Shown here piece by piece: positions 35,361 through 43,786 of a stretch of DNA of 64,000 bases (its first letter is position 1; each line of letters begins with the position of its first letter). Under the pieces are notes generated by a model. The model saw only the letters and a list, made by a program, of their open reading frames with translations. It did not search any database and was not told where the DNA came from. The stretch lies in contig CALFZM010000267.1 in assembly GCA_937952235.1 (NCBI GenBank), positions 1-64,000 of the forward strand, written 5' to 3'. The stretch comes from an uncultured Opitutia bacterium (lineage in GTDB: Bacteria; Verrucomicrobiota; Verrucomicrobiia; Opitutales; Opitutaceae). Position numbers and translations under genes: made by a program.

Positions 35361-36995
35361 TCAGGGCAGCGCCTTGCCGAAGAAGTCCTGGTACGCGGAG
35401 TCGATCTGGAATCCCTCGACCCCGATCCGCCGCAGTGCCTCCACGTCGCGTTTCGCCTGCGCCCGCTCCGAATCGTTCTCGTACCGGAACAGGTTGATGG
35501 CTGGAAACACGAGGGCACCGGCGCGCTGCAACTTCGGGATCATCTCCGGCGGCAGCCACGCGGGAATTCCGAACCAGTGGCGGCCCGCCAGCGCCAGAGT
35601 CTCCCCGGCCTTGGTCCGCTCCAGTTCCTCGGGGCTCACGGGCACCAGCGCGACGTCGCCCAGCTCCGCCCGCACCAGCGGATGGCCGGAGATCGCCACG
35701 GTGGATTTTTCGAGCCCGTGCTTTCGCACGAGGGTCGCGACCTTTCGCAGCAACTCGACCTGCGGCGAATCCTTCAGGTCGAGCATCACGCCGAGATGGA
35801 GCTGGCGGCAGAGCAGGAGCGCCTGCTCGAGACCGGCGACCGGCTCGCCGTTCCGGCGGAAACGCAACGCGCGCACCTCCGCTTCGGTGAGCGCGCTGAC
35901 GGGGCCGTCGTGTCCGGTGGCTGCGCGCAGGTTTGCATCATGGAACAGCATGGGCGCGCCGTCCTTCGTCGCGCGCACGTCGAGTTCGACCATGTCGTAG
36001 CCGTGGCGCGCCGCCTCGCGGATCGCCGCCAGCGACGCTTCGGGAACCCGGCTCGACACGACGCCGCCGCGATGGGCGATCAGCAACGGACGCCGGGCGC
36101 GGACTTTCGCCGCGTCGCGCACGTCGATGAGTTCCTTGTCGCTGCTGTACACCGGCGCGGCCGCGGCGGCGCGGCGGCGCGACTCCATCGGTGCGAGCGG
36201 GTCGGCCGGCACGGGCCGGCCGTCGATCAGCCGCGCCACGTCGCGCAGCGCGATCACCTGAAAGCCCTCGCGATGCAGCCAGCCCATGTACTCCTCGAAG
36301 CGCTCGCGCGGCGTGTTCACCCACGGATGCTCGCCATCCGGCACCCCGTGAAACTGGAGCACGGGAATCCTTCCCGGGCCGCCGCGCGCGACCGCCCGCT
36401 GCAGGTCCGAGAGAGTCCAATCCGGCCGGGCGTCGCCCGTCGTGGGAATCAGGAGGGGATGATCGACTCCGGGCTCGAATGCGACTCCACCGCCGAGCGC
36501 ATAGGGCCCCTCCCGCTCGCCGCCGCGGCGGGCGAACCGGATCCCGGCCTGCGCGAGGACGGGCAGCGCTGCCGGGTGGAAGCGATTCCCCGGCCAGGCG
36601 AAACTCACGGGCACCGGGATCCCATGGGCACGACACTGCGCGGCGATCGCCTCGAGTTGTTCGGCGAGTCGCGGCAAGGTGCGCTCGGTGATGCCCAGGT
36701 GATCGCGCGTGTGGTTCCCGATCTCGAAACCGTCCCGGTGCAGCTCCGCGATCTGCTCCCAGGTCATGTAGTCCCGCTTGTTGGTCCGGAACGTGAATCC
36801 CTCGGTGATGAAGAAGGTGGCCCCAAAGCCGTAGCGCTTCAGCAGCGGCGCCGCGACGGCGTGGTGCGAGGCGGAGGAGTCGTCGAACGTCAGCACGACG
36901 AGTCTGGGCGGAGGCGATTCGGCCGCGCGCGCGGAAGCCAGCAGCGACGAAACGGCAATCAGGCAAGCGACGGGACGCGCGAACGAGGACTTCAT
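35361..36995 (-). CDS. Exported polysaccharide deacetylase fused to a glycerophosphodiester phosphodiesterase domain
   Basis: A 544-residue protein with a signal peptide (1-25). The NodB-type deacetylase domain (about 31-290) has LTFDDSS with the metal Asp pair (38-39) and HTRDH with the two metal His (95 and 99). The C-terminal GDPD-like TIM barrel (about 305-544) has LIAHRGG, ELDVRATKDGAPMLFHD and LGVMLDLKDSP, giving the catalytic His pair and acidic metal ligands. It probably removes acetyl groups from a glycan and hydrolyses a phosphodiester outside the cytoplasm. The fusion is unusual. ATG 36995 is chosen because the signal peptide follows it. Confidence 0.85.
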   Translation of the reverse strand: MKSSFARPVACLIAVSSLLASARAAESPPPRLVVLTFDDSSASHHAVAAPLLKRYGFGATFFITEGFTFRTNKRDYMTWEQIAELHRDGFEIGNHTRDHLGITERTLPRLAEQLEAIAAQCRAHGIPVPVSFAWPGNRFHPAALPVLAQAGIRFARRGGEREGPYALGGGVAFEPGVDHPLLIPTTGDARPDWTLSDLQRAVARGGPGRIPVLQFHGVPDGEHPWVNTPRERFEEYMGWLHREGFQVIALRDVARLIDGRPVPADPLAPMESRRRAAAAAPVYSSDKELIDVRDAAKVRARRPLLIAHRGGVVSSRVPEASLAAIREAARHGYDMVELDVRATKDGAPMLFHDANLRAATGHDGPVSALTEAEVRALRFRRNGEPVAGLEQALLLCRQLHLGVMLDLKDSPQVELLRKVATLVRKHGLEKSTVAISGHPLVRAELGDVALVPVSPEELERTKAGETLALAGRHWFGIPAWLPPEMIPKLQRAGALVFPAINLFRYENDSERAQAKRDVEALRRIGVEGFQIDSAYQDFFGKALP

Positions 36996-37416
36996 CTCGC
37001 GGAGAAAAAGCGGGGCGGTCGCGCGGCGCGAGCCTGCGTATCCCGTCACCGCGCCTGCCTGGCCCGCGGTGCCAGCCAGGCGCAGGGGATGTCCACGCCG
37101 ACGCCAGATAGCAGGAACAGGGGGTAAGCCAGAATGGGCTGAATTCCTTCAGCCAGGTCCTCTACTGAGGTCTGAGCCAACTCATGCTGTTGGCCTTCAA
37201 ATAAGCCGTGAAGACGGCTGCACCAAAAGAGGGAGCGGCTTGTCCTCGAGCCGCTGCGCACCGGTCCTTCGCACGTCAGCCGCCTGGGGACAGGCGGCTC
37301 CACCGCAACGGCATCGGTCCGGCTCAGTTCTCACCTTTCGCCTTCAGGCACCGGACTGGGGGCGACGGTTGCTAACGGTCACGAGGTGAGGCCTGAAGGG
37401 TTCACTTTCTTCCCGG
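36996..37416. other. Gene-free stretch carrying repeats
   Basis: 421 bases between the deacetylase-GDPD gene and the DUF1592 gene. About 36996-37179 shows no gene I can support. Dispersed repeat copy C (37180-37327) follows. Then comes a CTCACC...CCTTCAGGC / GCCTGAAGG inverted element at about 37331-37405, whose 9-base arms lie near 37342-37350 and 37391-37399. Short open frames here are products of the repeat. Confidence 0.6.
37180..37327 (+). repeat. Two-hairpin dispersed repeat, copy C
   Basis: 148 bases beginning ACTCATGCTG. A hairpin lies at 37234-37255 (arms AGCGGCT and AGCCGCT), and the perfect 9-bp hairpin (AGCCGCCTG / CAGGCGGCT, loop GGGA) at 37278-37299, followed by CCACCGCAACGGCATC. 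It is nearly identical in layout to copy A, but wholly intergenic. Confidence 0.85.
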
Positions 37417-40179
37417 TCACTTCCTCCGGAACAACTCGCTCTGCACGAGCGCGTGGACGAGCGAGCGCACGCCGTAGTCCCTTTCCTTCACGCCAGCCAC
37501 GATCGCGTCCACCGCCGCCCGGTCGCTGAAACGCACCGGCGCGCCCGTCGCGTAGATGGCGAGTTGCCGGGCCAGGTTCGTCGCCACCTGCACGTCGCTC
37601 TCCTTCAGGAGCCGCTTGAGCTCCCGGATCTCGGCGAAGGGGCGTCCGTCGGGGAGTTCGCCCGCAGCGTCCACCGGCAACCCCAGGTGGTACTCGAACG
37701 GCTGCCCGTTCTTGCCGAGACCTTTCACCGCCGGCTTGTCCGGGTCGATCGCGCGGTACTGCTCGCGCCAGCCGCCCATGACGTCGAAACTTTCCAGCGC
37801 GAAACCGGGCGGGTCCATCTTGCGATGACAGGACGCACAGCTCGGATCAGCGCGGTGCTTGGCGAGCTGCTGCCGGATCGTTACCGCGCCCCGGATGTCC
37901 GGCTCCACCGCGGCTACCGGCGGCGGGGGCGGAATCTCGATGCCGAGGATCCGCTCCACGATCCATTTACCGCGCAACACGGGCGAGGTCGTCGTGCCAT
38001 TCGCCGTCACTTTGAGCACGCTGGCCTGCGTCAGGAGCCCGCCGCGCACGTTGTCCGGCGGCAGCGTGACCCGCCGCATCGCGCTGCCGAGCACCCCCGG
38101 CACGCCGTAGTGCAGCGCGAGCCGCTCGTTCAGGAACGTGAAATCGGAATCGATCAGGTTTCGCGCCGGCAGATCCCGCTGGAGGAGGTCGGAAAAGAAG
38201 TGCCGCGTCTCCAGCACCGCCGCCTCCACCAGCGCGTCGTCGAGATAGTAGTCGTTGTAGAGCGTGGTCGACGGCGTGGAGTCCTCGACCTTCCGCAGGT
38301 CGACCCAGTAATCGAGAAAAGCCTCCACGAATCGCGCTGATTTCGGATCGGCCAGCATCCGCTCCGTCTCCGCGCGCAGCGCAGAGGACTGCCGCAGCTC
38401 GCCGCGCGCCGCCCGCGCCCGCAGCGCCGGGTCCGGTTCCGAGTTCCAGAGGAACAACGCCAGCCGCGTGGCCAGCGCGTGATCGTCGAGCGGGCCCGGC
38501 TGCTCGTCGACAAACACGAAGCCCGGCGACGCCAGCACCGCCGTGTACATCGCGGTCATCGCCTCGGTAAAGCTCAGCCCGGCCCGCGATCGCTCGTCGA
38601 AAAGAGCCAGGAACCGCTGCACGTCGCCCTCGACCACCGGTCGGCGGTACGCGCGCGCCATGAACCCGCGCAGGAGCCGCTCCCCGTCCGCCCGCGGCTG
38701 CGTCGACACCACCTCCACGGGCACGTCCTCCATCGGCACCACGTTCCGGCCCGCGTTGCGCCCGCCCTCGCGGCGGTCGCCGTTCGCGATCACGGCGATC
38801 GTCACGCCCCGCGCTTTCGCCCCTCCGTCCGTGGCCTTGATTTCCCGCAGCGGCAGGTCGCCGAACAGCAGGCGGTAGCCCGCGAGCGTCGCCTCGTCGT
38901 AGAGGGGGCCCTCCACTTCCATCCAGCGGAACGCCACCCCGGGCGCGCCCTCGGGCGTCATCAGCGGATTGCGGAAATTATTCGGCCGCGACCGGTACAG
39001 CCGCGAGGCGTCCGGCACCAGCGTCTCGTTCGCGAGCAGCCAGATCTCACCGAGATCGTACACCGCGGGTTCCGGCGTGAGGTCGAACGCCCCGACCCGC
39101 CGGTTCATCACGCCGTTGCGCGTGTACACCGTCACCGGCTCGTGACGCCGGCCGGGCTGCACGCGGTCATAGTCGCCGACGTTGGGATTCGGCGGACGCG
39201 GCGTGCCCTTCCGGTCGCCTTCCCCGTTGAAACGCATCTGGATTCCCCCGGGCGGCAGCCAGAGCGTATAGCCGCTGAACTTGATGCGGTAGCGACCGGC
39301 GACCGGCGCGCGGAAGCCGTCCCACCGATAGGTGAAGCCGGTCACGTAGTTGCTCGAGACCCAGCCGACGGCTTCCGTTTCGCGCAGGTCCGGGTTGGCG
39401 GCGCCGACCGTCAGTGGCTCCCTCAGCCAGCGTACGTCGGGCTGCGGTGTATTCAGCCCGATCACCGGAAATGTCATCCGGTCCGGGGACGAGTTGAAGA
39501 TGCTGCCGGTGAACTTGCTCGTGAGGGTGCGCTGGTCGCGCGCGTAATGCCGCACGGTCGTCGTCGGCGGCTGCACGAACTTGGCGCTCAGCACCTGCCG
39601 GATGGCGTAGTCCGCGGCCGCCATGTAGCGCGCCATGTGCACGTGCGAGACGTCCAGCGCGTTGCCCAGCTTGTTGAACCGGTGGGCCTCTCCGTCCTCG
39701 GGAAACTGCCCCCGCACCTGGAGCCAGGGCGCCGCCAGCAGGTCGCGCAGGGCATGTTCGTATTCGTAGCCGTTGAGCCGCCGCCGCAGCGCCCGCCCTT
39801 CCTCCGCTTCGGTCGCGCGCTCGTGCGCGACGATCCGGCCGCCCAGGGCCTCGAGCAGCGCCTTCCGCTCCGCCGGCTCGGGCTGCTTCTTCTCCTGCGG
39901 CGGCATCTCGTGCGCCTCGAGCCGGTCGTGCACCCGGACCCACTGGCGGAGGTTCTCCGCATCGGCGGGCTTGAACGCGAGCGACGCAAGATCGAGCCCG
40001 GCCTCGCGGTCGACGTCGTTGTGGCAGCCGGCGCAGTGTTTTTCGATGAATGCCGTCACCCGTGGACCGGGGCTCGCCGCGGCCAAGCTCGCCCACAGCG
40101 CTGCGCCGGCCACGATAAGCCGTGACCCCGCGCGCCAGGACCCAGCTGGGCATGTGGACCGGTGCGGTCGCGCCGACAT
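37417..40179 (-). CDS. DUF1592-type exported cytochrome c-like protein
   Basis: About 920 residues. A signal peptide lies near the N-terminus (basic region, then IVAGAALWASLAAA). An N-terminal haem site CAGCH (in FIEKHCAGCHND) and a second CASCH near the C-terminus (DPSCASCHRKMDPPGFALESFD) frame the DUF1587/1592/1588/1585-type modules characteristic of Planctomycetes and Verrucomicrobia. Recognisable segments are MPPQEKKQP, LRRRLNGYEYEHALRDLL and LIDSDFTFLNERLALHYG. The function is not established; periplasmic redox is inferred. ATG 40179 best positions the signal peptide. ATG 40299, overlapping the upstream stop (ATGA), is the alternative. Confidence 0.9.
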   Translation of the reverse strand: MSARPHRSTCPAGSWRAGSRLIVAGAALWASLAAASPGPRVTAFIEKHCAGCHNDVDREAGLDLASLAFKPADAENLRQWVRVHDRLEAHEMPPQEKKQPEPAERKALLEALGGRIVAHERATEAEEGRALRRRLNGYEYEHALRDLLAAPWLQVRGQFPEDGEAHRFNKLGNALDVSHVHMARYMAAADYAIRQVLSAKFVQPPTTTVRHYARDQRTLTSKFTGSIFNSSPDRMTFPVIGLNTPQPDVRWLREPLTVGAANPDLRETEAVGWVSSNYVTGFTYRWDGFRAPVAGRYRIKFSGYTLWLPPGGIQMRFNGEGDRKGTPRPPNPNVGDYDRVQPGRRHEPVTVYTRNGVMNRRVGAFDLTPEPAVYDLGEIWLLANETLVPDASRLYRSRPNNFRNPLMTPEGAPGVAFRWMEVEGPLYDEATLAGYRLLFGDLPLREIKATDGGAKARGVTIAVIANGDRREGGRNAGRNVVPMEDVPVEVVSTQPRADGERLLRGFMARAYRRPVVEGDVQRFLALFDERSRAGLSFTEAMTAMYTAVLASPGFVFVDEQPGPLDDHALATRLALFLWNSEPDPALRARAARGELRQSSALRAETERMLADPKSARFVEAFLDYWVDLRKVEDSTPSTTLYNDYYLDDALVEAAVLETRHFFSDLLQRDLPARNLIDSDFTFLNERLALHYGVPGVLGSAMRRVTLPPDNVRGGLLTQASVLKVTANGTTTSPVLRGKWIVERILGIEIPPPPPVAAVEPDIRGAVTIRQQLAKHRADPSCASCHRKMDPPGFALESFDVMGGWREQYRAIDPDKPAVKGLGKNGQPFEYHLGLPVDAAGELPDGRPFAEIRELKRLLKESDVQVATNLARQLAIYATGAPVRFSDRAAVDAIVAGVKERDYGVRSLVHALVQSELFRRK

Positions 40180-40295
40180 GGACGCCGTGCCTTCCCTCCC
40201 CTCGCTCGCACTCGCAGCCACGCGTTTCGTCACCCGCGCGCGCCACCCGGCCGTCCGGCTTCCCGCGTTGGGCGTGACCCGTTCGTGCTGCCCGC

Positions 40296-41639
40296 TCATG
40301 CCAGTTCCAGCCCCTTCATCGTCCCCGTCGACGACGCGAAGCGCTCCGACTCAATTCCCATCCGCTGCAGCATCGAGACGAAGAGGTTCGGCAGCGGGTA
40401 ATTCTGCGTCCGCGAAAACGCGAGATGCTGGCCATGCCTGAAGCCGCCGCCGGCGAGGATCATCGGCATGTTGAAGCATGTGTGCTGGTTGGCGTCGCCG
40501 AAGTTCGATCCGTACAGCACCATCGTCCGATCCAGCAGCGGCTCGCCCTCCTCCTGCACCGCCTTCAGGTCGGTCATCAGCTGCGCGAGCAGCTTCATGT
40601 GCATCTCGTCGATCGTCTTCAGCTGCGAGCGCTTTGCCTCCGACTTTCCGTGGTGCGACAGGTTGTGATAACCGTCCGAGATCTTCACGTCGGGTATCTC
40701 CAGCGCCGGCGTCGACACCCCGTAGAGCATCAGCGTGATGGCCCGGGTCGAATCCGTCTCGAACGCCAGCCGGGCCAGATCGTACATCACCTTGATCTTG
40801 TCCATGTACGCGGCCGGCGACTCGGGATCGACCGGCAGCCGCGCGCGCACCACCGGCTTCGGTTTCCGCTCCCACCCTGCCGAAGCCTGCAGCCGGTGCT
40901 CGAGGTCACGCACGCTCGTGAAATACTGGTCGAGCCGGTCGCGGTCCCGCGCGGTCAACCCGCGCTGCAGGTCCTTCGCCTGGCCCGCCACGGTGTCGAG
41001 GATGCTGCGGCCCGTATCCAGTTTCCGGACCTGCTCCTCGATCTGCTCCGGCGTGCCCTGCAGGAACAGCTGCTTGAACACCTCCGCCGCCTTGTCCTCC
41101 GGCGGGATCGCCACGCCGGTGCCGGTCCAGGAGAGCGAGCGGACGCGCGTGTTGACGCCCAGCGTCAGCGAGGGAAACCGCGTCAGCGTCCCGATCCGTT
41201 CCGCGATGTGCTGGTCGAGCGAGATCGTGTTGCGGAAGGAGCTGCTGCCCGGGTGCGGTGCCGCCGTGAGGAAACAGATGTCGGCCGGGTGACCGCCGTC
41301 GACGTTGGGATGCGAGACCCCGCTGAAGACCGAAAAATCATTCCGGTGCGCCGCCAGGTGCTGCAGGTACGGAGACAGTTCGTATCCCCGCCCGGCGGTC
41401 TGGGGAAAAAACTGGTCCGCCAGCAGCCCGAGATCGTTGCACACCGCGAGCATTCGGCGCGGCTTCGCGCCGGGCGCGAGCGGCGACGACGCGCGGGCCG
41501 CGCGCGCGAACGGCAAGAGCATCGACTCCAGGAACGGCAGCGACAGCGCGATCCCGGAGCCGCGCAGGAACTGCCGCCGCGACAGCGCCCGCCGGGTGGC
41601 AACGAAAGGTGCGGAAAGGGGGGGGGAGATCGGCTTCAT
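40296..41639 (-). CDS. DUF1552-type Tat-exported protein
   Basis: A 447-residue protein with a twin-arginine signal ([10 protein letters not shown], then a hydrophobic stretch) and the DUF1552 fold. Segments include [33 protein letters not shown] and [25 protein letters not shown], reminiscent of sulfatase-like or DUF1501 proteins. It is regularly encoded next to DUF1592 cytochromes in this phylum. Here it is upstream of one, overlapping its earliest possible start by ATGA. The activity is unknown. A joint extracytoplasmic pathway with the DUF1592 protein is inferred. Confidence 0.92.
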   Translation of the reverse strand: MKPISPPLSAPFVATRRALSRRQFLRGSGIALSLPFLESMLLPFARAARASSPLAPGAKPRRMLAVCNDLGLLADQFFPQTAGRGYELSPYLQHLAAHRNDFSVFSGVSHPNVDGGHPADICFLTAAPHPGSSSFRNTISLDQHIAERIGTLTRFPSLTLGVNTRVRSLSWTGTGVAIPPEDKAAEVFKQLFLQGTPEQIEEQVRKLDTGRSILDTVAGQAKDLQRGLTARDRDRLDQYFTSVRDLEHRLQASAGWERKPKPVVRARLPVDPESPAAYMDKIKVMYDLARLAFETDSTRAITLMLYGVSTPALEIPDVKISDGYHNLSHHGKSEAKRSQLKTIDEMHMKLLAQLMTDLKAVQEEGEPLLDRTMVLYGSNFGDANQHTCFNMPMILAGGGFRHGQHLAFSRTQNYPLPNLFVSMLQRMGIESERFASSTGTMKGLELA

Positions 41640-41916
41640 GGGGTCGGCGAGGAGAGACGTATCCGGCGAAGTTCGGGTGCAGCATAACGGCCCCGCGCCG
41701 GTGCGCGAGACTAGTTCTCGGAGCAGCGTCGCGCTCGACGGTCCGCGTCGTCGGAGCGAGGAGGCCCGGACTCGGAATCTCGGCCGTCATGACGGGCGGA
41801 AGGGGGGACCGAGCACGCAATTGATGTGGCGGTACGCCGGTTAACGCCTTTGCGTCTACGCGGTCGGCCGGGTTGTCGTGTGCTTCCCGGCCTCCCATCC
41901 GTCCCACGCTTCCCTC

Positions 41917-42687
41917 ATGGCCAAGATTCTGATCGCCGACGATTCCACGGTCTGCCGCACCGTGCTCTCCCTGTTGCTGACCAACCAGGGGCACGAAGTG
42001 AAGCAGGCGCACGATGGCCAGGAAGCGTTCGCCCTGCTGCAGCGCGAGGTGTTCGATCTGCTCTTGCTCGATCACGACATGCCGCACGCGAGCGGCATGG
42101 AGGTGCTCCGGCGGGTGCGCGGCCAATCGGAGATACCGGTCATCATCGTGTCGGGCACGATGACGCCGCAGCTCTCGCAGGAATATGCCGCGCTCCGGGC
42201 AGGCGGAATCTATGGGAAACCGGTGAATCCCATCGTGCTTCGGGATCGAATCGCCGCGCTGTTATCGTCCGCCACGGCTGACGTGATGGCGGAGAAAACG
42301 GACCAGGAGCGGGCGTTTGCCCGGGAGATCGCGCGGGTGAAGGATTTTCCGACGACCCTGACGCTGCTGGGCAATCGCAACGCGCCCTTTGCCGCGATCA
42401 TCAAGCGGATCGTGGGCGATGCCCCCGTCGAGGAGATCGTGCTGCCGAAGTCGGGCGGAGCGGAGCTGCTGGGGAACGTGCGGCCTGACCGGGTGATCGT
42501 GATTCCGGCGGCGGCGGACCTTTCGGAGGCGGCGCAATCGGCACTGGAAGACTATGTGGCGAAGCCGCGCGCCCGCGTGATCTTGTGCGTGACGTCGTCG
42601 ATCGAATTGCTGGAGGACCTCGGATTCAGCCAGACGTTGCTCATGCGGTTTGGAACGCGCCTGCTGGAGATCCCGGCGGATATCTAG
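41917..42687 (+). CDS. Response regulator with a degenerate AAA+-like C-terminal domain
   Basis: A 256-residue protein. The receiver domain (1-122) has ILIADDS at the N-terminus, the phospho-acceptor Asp in LLLLDHDMP (near 51) and the conserved Lys in YGKPVNP (near 105). Residues about 145-256 resemble the sigma-54 activator AAA+ core (PFAAIIKRI, PDRVIVIPAAADLSEAAQSAL, then LLMRFGTRLLEIPAD). They lack the Walker A loop, the GAFTGA loop and any DNA-binding domain. It should receive phosphate but cannot activate sigma-54 in the usual way. No kinase gene adjoins it. ATG 41917 is chosen. Confidence 0.82.
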   Translation: MAKILIADDSTVCRTVLSLLLTNQGHEVKQAHDGQEAFALLQREVFDLLLLDHDMPHASGMEVLRRVRGQSEIPVIIVSGTMTPQLSQEYAALRAGGIYGKPVNPIVLRDRIAALLSSATADVMAEKTDQERAFAREIARVKDFPTTLTLLGNRNAPFAAIIKRIVGDAPVEEIVLPKSGGAELLGNVRPDRVIVIPAAADLSEAAQSALEDYVAKPRARVILCVTSSIELLEDLGFSQTLLMRFGTRLLEIPADI

Positions 42688-42781
42688 CTCGATCGCCGGC
42701 ACCACGAAACGGCGTCTACCGCGGCGCGTCACGGGGCACCTTGCCGCTTGCGCCGGCGGCCGGTGCAGGTAGCAACGGGGC

Positions 42782-43654
42782 GTGCGCTTTCTACCCCTGA
42801 CCGCCGCGCTGCTGGGCGCCGCCGCTTCCCTCTCCGCCGCAGACACGTATGGGCCCGGCCCCGACGCGCAGGTGCGGCCGGTGCCGCACGGCGAGTTGCG
42901 CACCGGGACGTTTGCCTCGAGCCAGGTCTTCCCTGGCACGACGCGCGAATATTTCGTCTACGTGCCGAAGCAATATGCGCCGGACCGACCGGCGTGCCTG
43001 ATGGTGTTTTTCGACGGCGCGGGATTCATGAACGCCTCGGGCGCATTCCGGGTGCCGACGGTGTTCGACAACCTGATCGCGAGGAAAGAAATGCCCGTCA
43101 CGATCGCGGTCGGGGTGAATCCGGGCTCGATCGCGCCGACGGTGCCGGGCGCGAAGGCGCGCAGCAACCGGAGCTTCGAATACGATTCGCTGGGCGACGC
43201 CAACGCGCGTTTCCTGCTGGAGGAGTTGCTCCCGGAAGCGCTGAAAGGGCTGAACGTGACGGCGGACCCGGCAGGACGCGCCGTCGTGGGCAACAGCTCG
43301 GGCGGGATCGCGGCGTTCACGGTGGCGTGGGAGCGGCCGGACCAGTTCCGGAAAGTGATCAGCCACATCGGCAGCTTCACCAATATCCGCGGCGGACACG
43401 ACTATCCCGCGCTGGTGCGGAAGTCGAAGCCGGCACCCAGGCCGCTCCGCGTCTTTCTGCAGGAAGGGCATGCGGACCTCGACAACCTCCACGGCAACTG
43501 GCCGCTGGCGAACCGCGACATGGCGGCGGCGCTGAAGTTCGCCGGTTACGACCATCAGCTCGTGTTCGGCTCCGACGGCCACAGCGGCCGGCACGGGGGT
43601 GCGATCTTTCCGGATACGCTGCGCTGGCTCTGGCGCGACTGGCCGAAAGAGTGA
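42782..43654 (+). CDS. Exported esterase (alpha/beta hydrolase, Esterase-D/Fes-like)
   Basis: A 290-residue protein with a signal peptide (1-20) and an alpha/beta-hydrolase fold. The nucleophile elbow is GNSSGG near residue 171, an acid candidate is DLDN near 230, and the catalytic His candidate is in SGRHGG near 272. FVYVPKQYAPDRPACLMVFFDG resembles carbohydrate esterase family 1/enterochelin-esterase-like proteins. It is a close paralogue of the N-terminal half of the next gene (shared FRVPTVFDNLIA-type, GDxxARFLLEE and HGNWPLANRDM-type blocks). GTG 42782 is the likely start. Confidence 0.85.
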   Translation: MRFLPLTAALLGAAASLSAADTYGPGPDAQVRPVPHGELRTGTFASSQVFPGTTREYFVYVPKQYAPDRPACLMVFFDGAGFMNASGAFRVPTVFDNLIARKEMPVTIAVGVNPGSIAPTVPGAKARSNRSFEYDSLGDANARFLLEELLPEALKGLNVTADPAGRAVVGNSSGGIAAFTVAWERPDQFRKVISHIGSFTNIRGGHDYPALVRKSKPAPRPLRVFLQEGHADLDNLHGNWPLANRDMAAALKFAGYDHQLVFGSDGHSGRHGGAIFPDTLRWLWRDWPKE

Positions 43655-43786
43655 CCGCGCACGCCGAACACCCGCACCGACGGCCCCATTTCCCCTTCCC
43701 CACCCTGCTCCGCCCCCGCCCTCCGGCATGCCGTCGAGGCGCGCCACGGTGAGTGCCACCCTGCGAGCAATCCCCCTTTCCCCGCC

